The notes under the pieces were generated by a model, which worked only from the letters and a program-made list of their open reading frames with translations, was not told the DNA's origin and did not search any database. Positions 11,004 to 21,810 of a stretch of DNA of 64,000 bases are shown in pieces. Position 1 is the first letter of the stretch; each line of letters opens with the position of its first letter. The stretch is from Distichodus sexfasciatus (taxonomy: Eukaryota; Chordata; Actinopteri; Characiformes; Distichodontidae). The stretch lies in the NCBI GenBank assembly GCA_032718565.1, contig JAVGVS010000055.1, forward strand, positions 2,141,706 to 2,205,705, written 5' to 3'. Made by a program: the position numbers and the translations under genes.

Positions 11004-13135
11004 ATGGCAGGCAAGAAGCAGCAAATTCTTACTACTGAGGATGTACTGGACAAGCTTGCTAATGACAGTGGAGCTACTGTTTGTCCTGTGGAATCTTCAT
11101 CAGACGAAGATGATCTCTTGACCACAGAATGGGATCCAGAGACTAGGGATCCATTTTCTGAAAGGTATGTAATCAGTTTTATAAACTATTTATTGATTAT
11201 GTACATGTATACTTTATTCTATAATATTTTTCCAATACACTATATTGTTAGCAGTATATTTTTAGGTTTATCTGGATCTTTATCTGGATAAATGGAGTTT
11301 ACATTTATTTGACAGCTATGTAAAGTTACATTTACTGAATAAATCTCTTACAATGTTTTTTTTTCTTCTATTATATTATAGTGATGATGATGATGATGAT
11401 GACTATGAACCTCCAAGGCCATCAACATCTGCCTCCACCCATCATCATCTGCTCTACGCACAAACCAGACACATCCAGGGCAATCAACCCCCACCTCTCC
11501 GCCACAGACCTCACCTGAAGAAGCACCTTCTAAGAGAAAGCGGAAAGCGGCACAAAAATCTTCACATATGAAGGGTGGTCAAGGTGATGCTGCATCTTCA
11601 GCAGAAAGTGAGGAAGAAGAGAGCTGGCACAACAAAGAAGAGGAAGACAACAAACCACACCCTCTCAAGTTTATGCCAGGAAGGGCACCTGGGCCGACAT
11701 TTGATACCAGTGCATCATTGTCCCCTCTATCCATGTTCCAGCTGTTTTTTAGTACATCAGTAGTCTGTACACTGATTGAGAACACTAATGCTAACGCTGC
11801 AAAGAGATTAGGGGCTGAGAAGAAATTTGTTTGGAGGCCACTGAATGTGAGGGACCTCTATATTTTCTTGGCCATTATAATTTTTTCTGGACTTGTGACT
11901 ACATCATAGAGCGGATTACTGGAGAAAGAAGTGGCCCTATAACTTTCCCTTCCCCAGTGAGAAAATGTCAAGGGATCGTTTTAAGGCTATAGTGTGGTCA
12001 TTGCATCTGAGCAACCTGGATGAAGATGAGGAAAATGAGCGCAAGAAGAACAGCGCTGAGTATGACAGACTGTTCAAAATAAAGCCTCTGTACAATGAAA
12101 TTGTGACTGCCTATAAATCACATTTTCATCCTTATCGAAACATTTCAATCGATGAAAGGATGGTGGCATCAAAGGCTAGACACGGCATGAAGCAGTACAT
12201 GAAGGACAAGCCCACATAGAGGGGGTTCAAGCTATTTATACTTGTCGACTCCTCTAATGGCTACATATGGAATTTTTTTGCGTATACTGGAAAAAGTATG
12301 TCCACTACAGGCCATGGATTGAGATACTCCTCAGTAATGGACCTTCTTCCATTTTCTCTGCTTGGCCAGGGATATACACTTTATGTGGACAAATTTTATA
12401 CAAGTCCTATACTGTTTCAGGATTTGTTTAGTAAACACATTGGCTGTTGTGGAACCATACAAACAAATTGCACTGGTTTTCCAAAGAAAGCCAAGAATGA
12501 CCTGCCAAAAAAGGCTGAGCGGGGTGATTTGCGGTGGCTGAGGAAAGGCAGCCTCCTGTTTGTGAAATGAGGTAAACATGTGCTCTACAGTACATGAAGC
12601 CTTCAGTGGACAGACCATCAAGCAGAGAGTGAAAACTTCTGGTGTGTGGCAGACAAAAAATATTCCTGTTCCTGATGCTGTGGCTGACTACAATCAAAAC
12701 ATGGGCGGAGTAGATCTCTCCGATGCTTTGATTGGATGCTACAGTGTCCACCACAAATCCAGGAAGTGGTACAAGACTTTCTTCTATCATTTTGTGGATA
12801 TTGCAGTGGTGAACAGTTTTATTCTTCACAAGGAGCTGCGCAAGGTCTCAACCACCAAGAATCTCAGCCACAAGGTTTTCAAGGAGCAGCTTGTTGAAGA
12901 GATGGTGAGGTTTGCAGACGGCTCAGAGCCTTCACCGCCACCACCTCCAGCACCATCCACCTGCATGCCTCTGTACTATGGAGGTGATGCAACACAATCT
13001 AGGAAGTACTGCAGGAGGTGCCAGGATGCTGGCATTCCCAGGGTGAAGACACCCATTTATTGCAGGAAGTGCCAGGTGCCACTGTGCCTCACTTCCAAAA
13101 AGAACTGTTTTCAGTTGTGGCATGATGGACAATAA
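11004..13135 (+). pseudogene. piggyBac transposase gene, broken
   Basis: The piggyBac family is a DDD cut-and-paste transposase inserting at TTAA. Exon 1 is 11004-11164 (start MAGKKQQILTTEDV), followed by a plausible GT-AG intron at 11165-11381. The joined frame continues into a run of Asp codons, as in acidic piggyBac N termini. A basic KRKRK patch near 11540 may be a nuclear signal. Downstream are recognisable catalytic regions: SIDERMV near 12150 (first Asp), LYVDKFYTSP near 12390 (second) and MGGVDLSDA near 12710 (third), then a C-terminal Cys-rich finger near 13000-13110. It is broken by a frameshift near 11440, a stop plus frameshift near 11907, a stop at 12217 and a stop plus frameshift near 12568. 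The left terminal repeat was not found, and the right end near 13700 is uncertain. It is inactive as it stands. Confidence 0.9.
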
Positions 13136-14177
13136 TGTTGTTGTTGTTATTACAATTTTTTATTATTACTTTTTTACAATTTCCATATGATTCTGAATAA
13201 ATGTTCCGGTTTGCCAGTTTCATTTGTATGTTATGTTGTTTTTTTGTTTTTTTTTTCAAAACAATCCCAAAACAGCTGTAAATAGATGGAACGAATACCT
13301 AAAGTGACATATAAGTGAAAAAAAAGTTTTATAGCTTGGTTCCTGAGAAATCTCAAATGGCACATATGGTGCCAAAATGTACTCAAACGGATAATTTAGA
13401 GGGTCCGCCTAGATATGTCTCTACTAACATCTCTCTGTTTACTTTTTAGCAATATTTTTGGTGCAATTTATAGTCAAGTTGTTGTACTATGGATTGTTTG
13501 AGGTTTGGGGCTACCAAAGCTCATTTCAGAGGAATAATCACTCTGAATATGTATTTTTTTAGGCGAACATGCTGATTCCTACAGTAATCTCACAAGTGTT
13601 ACCTTCATACGTTGTATAAATATACATTGTGGTTGCTGAGATATACAGTACACATTTTATTTTGGGTATCTTTTAGAGCAAAAATCTGTAAAACAGTCTC
13701 AGGGCTTAACAGGTTAATGAATCCAGGTGATTTAGTCGAGTGATTCATGAATCGCAAGGCTCTATCTATACTGCAAACACGATCATCATGAGACATGGGT
13801 ACAGTCCGTCTCCAACAAGAAAAACTGCCATTCATATGAGTGTATCCACCATCTTACAGAAGAAACCCACAGAGCACAGAGACACTTTCCTTACTGTTTA
13901 AATTCCACCAAGATATTTTCCTCAAATGAGTCTTACTTGTGACTGAATAGAACCTTTAAAGGTGTAGCTAAAGGGTAGTGTTAAGTCTGAGTGAAGTGAA
14001 AAGGATGTGTTTGATGTTTTTGGGGCACAACTGAATTCAACTGAAAATGATCCATTAATTGTTGAAGAGTTGATGAGTTTAGTAGCTCTCCATGTGGTTC
14101 ATTAGTGCCCTCTGGTGGACATTTCAAATGTCACAGTTGTGTTTTGTGCTGATCCTCCAATTATTAAAGTGAAAGGG
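13136..14177. other. Gene-free stretch after the piggyBac remnant
   Basis: AT-rich DNA, probably including the 3' untranslated part of the piggyBac element (possible TTAA-linked end near 13710-13720). A CTCF-like motif lies at 14105-14119. No coding exon was found. Confidence 0.5.
14105..14119 (-). promoter_or_regulatory. CTCF-like core motif
   Basis: The minus strand reads CCACCAGAGGGCAC, which fits the vertebrate CTCF core consensus well. It lies between the RFC2-LAT2 pair and the TIM genes. A weaker match, CCACAAGAGGGGAG, is on the plus strand at 17485-17498. Occupancy cannot be judged from sequence. Confidence 0.5.
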
Positions 14178-14408
14178 AGTAATTATTTCCCATTGTGAAC
14201 ACAGCACAGCACATCACAGTCACATGTGAGCACTGCATTTGACCCATCCGTGAAGAAGCAGTGGGCAGCTGACATGGACGGTCCCTTGCTCACAACTACC
14301 CTGGAAGGTCACCGGTTTGAATCACAGACCTTTACCAGCCCGGGATACGAACCAACAACCTTCTGATCACAGAGCAAACTCCCTAACCGATACGCTACCA
14401 ACTGCCCT
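14178..14408 (-). repeat. tRNA-derived SINE, near-complete copy
   Basis: Read on the minus strand, it starts GGGCAGTTGGTAGCGTATCG, which is tRNA-like with an A-box. A B-box-like GGTTCGTATCC follows. The body (GCAAGGGACCGTCC, CTGCCCACTGCTTCTTCACG) and the tail ending TGTTCACAATG are shared with copies at 39281, 43393 and 48419. This is one of about ten copies in the window. Confidence 0.85.
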
Positions 14409-14806
14409 AAGGAATATGGTTAGAGTTCTTTTGTTAGTTGCTAGGAATGCTAGAATGTAGAATTACAAAGAGACATTCTCCCAAAAGAACGGCTCTATTC
14501 CAAAGGCTCCAGTGACTCATTTAAATAAAAAAAAACAAAAAGAAGATTTCTCAGACTAAGATTCACCTTCCAATTACAGCTTTTGCCCTGGATCTGCTGT
14601 GCAGGTGGGTGAAATGCTGGAAATGTGTTCTCTAAATGAGGAAAAGCTGGTGAGGTAGAGATTTTTTGTAACTTTGTAAAACCAAATTTTCAGCAAAAAT
14701 ATTTAATCTCTAATTCAGGTTGCTGTTTTCTTAAGAGGCAATTCTGGCTCTGTGGTCTAATAACCTGCAAATGTCTGCTTTTGGCTATAAGGTAGGGGGT
14801 TCAAAT

Positions 14807-15223
14807 TAGAGGTCGACCGATATATCGAGCCGATATTTAGCATTTTTTATGATATCGGCATCGGCCGATATCCGAGTTTAGTACGCCGATATTCAGGCAT
14901 CTCATTTGTAACTTGAAAACTTTGTTTTGTTTACAAATTATTAGTCAAGTTCAAATGTTATATATTTATTTATTGTTTAGACATTTAGTTTTATTTATGT
15001 TATTTATGTTTATATTTATGTTTAGTCAGTGTTAAATAAATGTTAAGTTGAGAAATTTTGTGTATCCTTTGTTATTATTAGTGTGATATTTTACTACACA
15101 AACAGAGGGGAAATGTCTAATTATTGGCCAAAAAAATATCGGCAGCATATGTCGGCCATCGGCTGACCCTGACTTCTAAATATCGGCATCGGCTTTAGAA
15201 AAACCCAAATCGGTCGACCTCTA
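14807..15223. mobile_element. hAT-type non-autonomous element
   Basis: The ends TAGAGGTCGACCGATAT and ATCGGTCGACCTCTA are inverted. A perfect 8-bp duplication, GTTCAAAT, flanks it at 14799-14806 and 15224-15231. The interior is AT-rich with many repeated ATCGGC-type words near both ends and has no protein. It is related to the rfc2-intron element at 582-1158. Confidence 0.9.
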
Positions 15224-15231
15224 GTTCAAAT

Positions 15232-18222
15232 CCCCCAAGAGCCTCAAGAACCTTTGTTGGGTCGAGCAACCCCAAATTGCTTTTAAAGTATATATTTTGA
15301 AAGTATCGGTTTTTTTATTTGAGAGAAGAGACAAAAAATAAGAATGTCATGGTTGGGCTTTTAACCTGCAAAGTACCTGTTCAGAAGTAAACGCTCAAAC
15401 CCTTAAACCACAGAAGCTCACTCAGCGTACTTTGACTTTTGATATTGTAAATGGAAAAAAAATCATGTGATTATAGGCAACAGATAAGAATCTCTCTATC
15501 TCTGCTCTTCTAATTGTTTTTAGATTTTTCTCTTTATCAAATAACATGATGTCAGAACTAAACCCAAGAACCTTTACCTCTGAAGCTAGGACGTGGAGCA
15601 CTACAGCTGTTATGCTTGTTTTGGAAGTTATTTTATTCCAGACTGTTTTGGTTTTAAGTTATGCATATACCGAATGTGTAGGGAGGAGAATCGAACCCAT
15701 GGCCTTCCGATAACAAAGCCAAGATGCAGACCACTACACCAGGAAGCCCTGCTGGTGTTCAGCCTTTCCATCTACCAAATAAAAATAATCCAGTATGGAT
15801 CACAAAACCTTCAAAATGCAGATCACTACAAACGTCCACGTTAATTAAAAGTTAAGTAAAAGAGCCACTTGCGCCTCTGTGTTCACCTTGCAGATTCTGG
15901 CTTCTTCAATCACAAAAAACATTTATTTCAAAACTTTAAACCTCATTGGACCTCACTCAGCAACTGCTCTTGAGAAGATTTAACAATGTTTTCTTCTTTG
16001 AGATGTAACAGAACATGTTCCGTTGAACACACTGCCTGCGCTCACACTCACCCCCACAAACCCAGACCGTGAACTTTAAGCAGTCTGAGCTCCAGCAGCT
16101 CGTCTGCAAAAGTCTACTGTTTACACCAACCCTCATCAACCCTGTTTTCTGCATTTGATCATAATCTTTCATCAACATGTTTTCTCTTGGTACACAGCAG
16201 GGATAAACTGCAGTTTAAATATGAAAGACACTAAAACATCACCACTTTTGGACAGACAGTAATACAGCCGCAAATAAAATGAAACTTTCAGCTAAAATCA
16301 GAATAATCTGAATGACAGTAATTTATGCATTTAGAGTTGTATTTATTGAAATGTATCAACCTCCATCTAAAGTGACTTCCGCTTTGTTATGTTTGAACTG
16401 AATGTTAACTGTGTATCTAAATTCTTGCAAAAATGTTGTAGTTGGATGTGAATATTGACTGAGAGAGGGATTTATGAATTTTGGAAGAAGTTGGGATTTT
16501 GTATAAACGTAATGCAAGTTTTCTCAGTTTAGCTCACATAGTGTGTTGTGTTTTTAAAAAGTGTACATGGTATTGAGATACATGTGAAAACGATTGTAAA
16601 AACGGCAAACTACACAGTTTACACAGGTTTGTGCATGTGTGACTGTGTTTTGTGTGTGTGTGTGTTACTGACCGTGTGTGAGATTCACTTTCTCCCACTT
16701 TTCTCTAACTTTTGCGTCGCATTAGTGACAAAATAATAAAATGGCAAACAGTTTAGTGTACAAAAGTGCGAGCTGCAGTAAGTAACTGCGCTTTTGGCGT
16801 TTCTCGGCTCTAACCGTGAAAAGGTGTCGTTTAATCAGCTCTACCAGCGGCAGCGTCGGAGCTGATCAGCAGCTGCAGCTAAATCGCGGACAGGATCGGT
16901 ACTGTCTGGACCGGAGTCACACAACTGCAGCAGGAGCTCCATCGCTCCATCCGTTATTAATGTAGATAAAAACAACAATAATTCAGAGACTGCGACTTGT
17001 AAGTTGTAAATTCATGAGAAAAGACACTGGAAAGTTATAAATTTACGAAAAAATCAGGTGTTTGACTTTACAGTGTCACAGAATGTACGTGTTTGGTTCT
17101 TTATTTTATGACATTGAAAAGTCATACATTTGAAGGGAAAATAAATCCAAAATCTCCAAGATTTAAGTCGCTGAATTATGAAAAAATGACAGACCTGTGT
17201 AACATTTTAACATTTCTCTCATGACATGAAATTATATATTTGAGATAGTATAAAAGTGGCACCACGTGGTGAAATTCTAAAACTACAATTACCAGCTCCA
17301 TTTAAGAAGCATTTGAATCCACGCGAATTGTATTGATTAAATTATGTATGAAATATATTTTATAGTTTAGTGGAAATTGTAAATATTACGCACTAATGGA
17401 TAACTATTTGACAGATTAAGTAAATTCAGCCTCTAAACTGTTGTGAAATTCTGAGAGCGGTGTGGATGTAATTAGCCATTTTCACCACAAGAGGGGAGTG
17501 TGGAGTTGATGTAACCGGTTTTTTCAACACAACTGGAAGTAAAGGTTCAGTTCAGAAAACTTCACAATAACTCTGTGAGAAGGGGAGGTTGAGGGAAAGA
17601 GAGAGAAGGAATGGAGAGATGGGGGGGGGGATCTTCCTATTTTTTGCCCATACGCACATGAAACTACACAATTTTTAATGTCTGTAATCCCACTCATAAC
17701 AGAAAGATTTTTGGAATGGTGCTTCTCTTTGGCTCATCAAAGCATCACATTAATTGATATCATAATGCTGTGCGTGGACAGTTTTGTACATAAACATATC
17801 TGACATGTAACGCAACTGACATCTCCACATAAACACCAGTAAACTATGCAAATTTTAAATACATTTATTTGAAACATAACATTTATTAGAAGCGGAAATA
17901 GACTACATTTCTCCATGCCATAGTACTTCAGCATGTGTTTATAGGTTTTCAACAAGTCATGTACGATATATCTAGAATGTATATCTAGCAGAAGTATTGT
18001 TCTACTTAACACACAAGCTTGTAGATATACATTTTTAAGGGCAAATAAAAATAAAACAAAAATATGCAAACAGCTGAAACTGTTAATCGGGCATCTTATA
18101 TACTACTGGAATAGCTGTTTTGATCTCATTTTGTGTTTTTGTAGTTTTTGTGCATAATAAACACATGAAAGATCTAATGCCATAACATATTTGTCACCAG
18201 ACATGGTAGAATATTTGGGCTT
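15232..18222. other. Intergenic stretch 3' of TIM-A
   Basis: There is a tRNA-like relic near 15675-15750 (GAATCGAACCCATGG) and a CpG-dense patch at 16770-16920 that matches no exon I know. A ten-base G run is near 17630. On the minus strand AATAAA occurs at 17882-17887 and 17864-17869, about 340-360 bases beyond the TIM-A stop, and may end that transcript. Confidence 0.45.
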
Positions 18223-21200
18223 CTAGTCCAGGGTATATATGTTCTCCTCCACCGGCCGTCTGGTTCTTATTTCATAAATAATGTGTCTTGGCTCTTTTGA
18301 GAAACTAAAACAAAAAAGGCAAAATATGTTTTAGTTTTAATGTGTTTGCATACACTCCTGTTTACATAAAGTTTTTTATCGTTATACTTACCATCCACTG
18401 TCAAGCACTTTCTTATGAAACCCTCCTAAAACACAATAGCAAATATTAATACTACTGAGGTATTCATGAGCAAGGTACACTGCCCTGGGGCTCAGCCAAA
18501 CATAAAAAGGTGCCCACTGCTCCTTCACGGACAGGTCAAATGCAGAGGTCACAGTTGGTTGTGGTGTAATGTGTGTTGTACTGTGGTGTGTTCACAATGA
18601 CAAATAATCACTCACTTAACATTAATAGCAGGCCATACACTCCATATGGGAGGAGAGGCCGGTGTACCTACGTTTGATGGCCAGCAGGACCAGCGCCCCC
18701 AACAGGAGCAGGAGCAGGCTGAGAGACAGAGACAGCACCGGTATGTTGATCTGAAGCGTGATGCTTGAGATCGGCTCCTCAAACTAAAGGACAGATTTCA
18801 GGGAAGTAATGAGAACAAGTTATAATTCCAGATATTAAAGTGCCGTGTGTGTAAATGTGACTCAAAATTCACAACACATTTGGCAAGCTGCCGCCATAAG
18901 CAGTGTTGGGGAAGCTACTTTTAAACCGAAACTTTTCAAGCTGCAAGCTACTTAGTATTAAAAATAGTCAAGCTACTGTTTTAATATAGTACTTAGCAAG
19001 ACTACAAGCTACAGAGAACAAGTAGCTAATTACATTTGAGCTATTTCACAGTCACAGATTCTTGTTTCTATCTTGAGCAAGGTGGACAGCGCACTGTGAT
19101 ACTTAAGCAATTACTTCCAAAATGTAATAGATTATAGATTACTAGTTACTGTTATTTCAAAGTAACTGGATATATTACAATATTACTGTCTCTGAATTTA
19201 ATGCGCTACACGTCTCTGGCATTACTTTTGAGTTACTTTGACCAAAATAACTGTGGACGTAAGACTGGGCATTGTAAAATGCTAAAATGAAGTTTACTGC
19301 AGTTCATTCTACATCCAGTGGTGGGCGATGAAGCGGTGATGTAGCATCATGAGTGTAAGCGTAGACCCCTTAGGAAAAAGCTATTATACTTGCACAATTT
19401 TTCTCATGGTGTTGGTGATCTTTATTTTTTAAAAAGAAAAGAGCACAAAATTTCAGGTTAAAGTGTGTTGTAATGCACGTTACTGAAATATGTAATGAGT
19501 ATATTACTGAAAGTGCACTGTATTACAGAAAAAAGTAATACATTACTGTAATTGCATTACTTTTGTAAAGTTTTTCCCAACTCTGTACGTGTGTGTAGCC
19601 TTGCTATATCACTATTTGTAACAAAAAAACTTTTTAAACCGTTTTTGCTACTGATAAAGTAAAAAGAAGTAGGAATATAGTTTCTACTTTTAATCAGCTA
19701 CTCCCAAATGCTGGTCATCATGCATGCTTAAAAATCAGACACACAACTTGTCAAATCTTTTGATTTCTTTTGTCTTGGAAAAATAGTAACTATCATCAAA
19801 ACCATGGTGTAAAATGCTGTTAAAAGTTTGTTTCACCATAAACTCCTCTTAGGGCTCCTGAATGACTAACGACACGTCATACTCACCATAGGCCGTGAAT
19901 TCACTGCAGTTACGTTGCGTTTGGAAATGTCAAAACCTGGTGACTCTGTTTCCTTGAGGCGGTCTGACGAAGATGACACTAAGCAAAAGAAATGTGGGGT
20001 AACAGATGAATATCTTCGCCTTACAGGAAACTTACCGCGTTCATTTCAACGCTTTTTCTCTGTGTGGTTTTATCGTTTCCCACTTACTCAAGAAGCGTGA
20101 CATTTACTGGGGGCTTAGTGCGCTTTTCTGCACGACTATAGCTGCCACTGTCGAGCTTTAACACATCATCCAGTCATCATTTAATAATAAAAACTCTGAT
20201 TCAACGTTATGGTTGAACATCCCATTACTCACCCATCTGTGTTAGTTGGTGCGTTGGGGAGAGATGTGTGGTAACTGTCGGAGCAATCGTTGTTGGAGCT
20301 TTAAAATGAAAAGTGCACAAATCAGCTGAAGCTTGTGGAATGAGAAAAAAAACAATCTAAATCTAAAACTAGCCTCATCCAGCTCACTTGCCTCTCATAA
20401 CTTTTAAGGTGTAGGTCACCTTCTTGTCATTGAAAAGCCCGTCGATGTCTATTCGGCAGCAATACGGCCCGCTGTCTGTCCTCTGTATTCGCTGGATCCC
20501 GAGGTCCATTTGTCCGGAGAGGACATCTCCGATCAGTCTGTACCTGTCCGACACCTTGGAGACGACGCCGTTTTCGTCTGTCTGAACGATGATATCATTG
20601 CACCAGAAAGTCCCACAGTCCCGACCCCAGCACACATAGCTCAAACCGTGCTGCTTCACTGAGTAATGACAGGACAGAATAACTGTGCTGCCCTCCGTCA
20701 CCCGGAACGCTGTCACTGCTGATCTGGAAACTGGAAAAATTGCAGTAAGTATGGTATCAGAAATTGTTGGTACCACAGAAAAATCAATGCCAACTCAACC
20801 TTTTTACATAAACAAAACAACCCATAAACTAAACAAACAATTAAAAATATAGGCGCAAGCAGCACCGAGCGGGGTCCAAGCAAAAGTAGCACTGATTATC
20901 AGCAGTGTCTGTGCATGTGTATGTGTATGCCATACAAACATGCTGATCTTGATGTTTACGACATAGGATAAAACCACATAACTACATTAATCATCTCGAC
21001 ACATAGGGAGTTAGATCGTATTTCCCTCTTCCATATCGTAGTTCTGATTGTTTTTACCAAATTAAGCAAAATCGGAAGTACAGCTCTTGAGGTAAAGGAG
21101 TTGAATCAAACTGCATAGATTTATATAGCATTTTAAGGGTCCCCAAGTTTAAACGTTGTGCGACATATGGTTTAGGCTGCATAAATTTGTGAGGCATTTT

Positions 21201-21810
21201 TACCGCCCCCTATTGTTCAAATAGCGTAATTGTATATGTAGCGCCGCGCCGAATCAGACTGCATTCATACATCTTTTGGGCATTTTTAACAACCCTAGAG
21301 GTACATTACATTACAATACATTTTCCTTTGCTATAGCACCAATTAAAGGTACGCTTACGTACGGTACGCTGCTACAGGTGGATATGACAAAGTTGTCTCA
21401 AAAGATCTAGAATAACTGACAATCATACTGCATGCATTTTACAATCCTGTTTAATAGCAATTTAGAAATGTATTTCTAAAGCAGGTGTATAAAAGCTGAC
21501 AAATGTTTAAAAAGTGCTGTACAAAACAATGCATACATAAAATAAACGAATAAATAACATGAAAAATAGTAATATAAATAACTGCTAGAGACAGGTACCA
21601 CAAAGTTGTCTCTAAAGCCCTAGAATAAAATTGTTTTAAGACGAGAGTTAAAAGTAGAGATATTAAGTGAGGCCCTGACATAAGCTCCTGAATTATTCCA
21701 CAGCCTTGAATCATAAATTGCAAAAGCACAATACCTCAGAAGATCACAACAAGCGTCTTACCAGAGAAAAGGATCCAGCACAGGAAAGTGAAATTACGGG
21801 AAGCCGCCAT
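18223..21810 (-). CDS. TIM-family receptor A (HAVCR/TIMD4-like), complete
   Basis: TIM proteins are type I receptors whose IgV domain binds phosphatidylserine and other ligands at the cell surface. Seven exons were assembled: 21762-21810 (signal peptide, MAASRNFTFLCWILFS), 20392-20730 (IgV), 20233-20298 and 19887-19963 (short Thr/Pro stalk), 18672-18783 (membrane helix), 18392-18425, and 18223-18304 (tail, TAG). They total 759 bases, 252 residues, and all phases close (1,1,1,0,1,2). The IgV has six framework cysteines, including CWGRDC and YCC, and the FG-loop GLFND corresponds to the WFND calcium/phosphatidylserine site. The tail ends ENIYTLD, like the DNIY tail motif of mammalian TIM-1. The IgV exon uses a GC donor (G|GCAAGT). 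Assignment to TIM-1, TIM-3 or TIM-4 is not possible by eye. Confidence 0.92.
18452..18620 (+). repeat. SINE copy, 5' truncated, in a TIM-A intron
   Basis: It starts in the middle of the family consensus (GAGGTATTCATGAGCAAGG) and runs through GCCCACTGCTCCTTCACGG to the tail TGTTCACAATGACAAATAAT. It lies between the membrane exon and the next tail exon of TIM-A, antisense to that gene. Confidence 0.8.
18901..19585. mobile_element. hAT-like element, possibly composite, in a TIM-A intron
   Basis: The left end is CAGTGTTGGGGAAGCTAC and the right end resembles its inverse (TTTTTCCCAACTCTG). No target duplication was found. The left half repeats AAGCTACT-type words, while the right half is rich in GTAAT/ATTAC. 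This suggests two related elements joined, or one inside another. Confidence 0.6.
20850..21400. repeat. Dispersed repeat in TIM-A intron 1
   Basis: The segment begins AGGCGCAAGCAGCACCGAGC and GGGGTCCAAGC, wording I recognise from dispersed non-coding fish repeats. The end is not clear. It does not touch the splice sites at 20731 and 21761. Confidence 0.45.

Noticed and set aside
15675..15750. Possible tRNA gene (tRNA-like GAATCGAACCCATGG)
   Set aside because: Only a B-box-like part is present, and a full cloverleaf could not be drawn. Probably a SINE or pseudo-tRNA relic.
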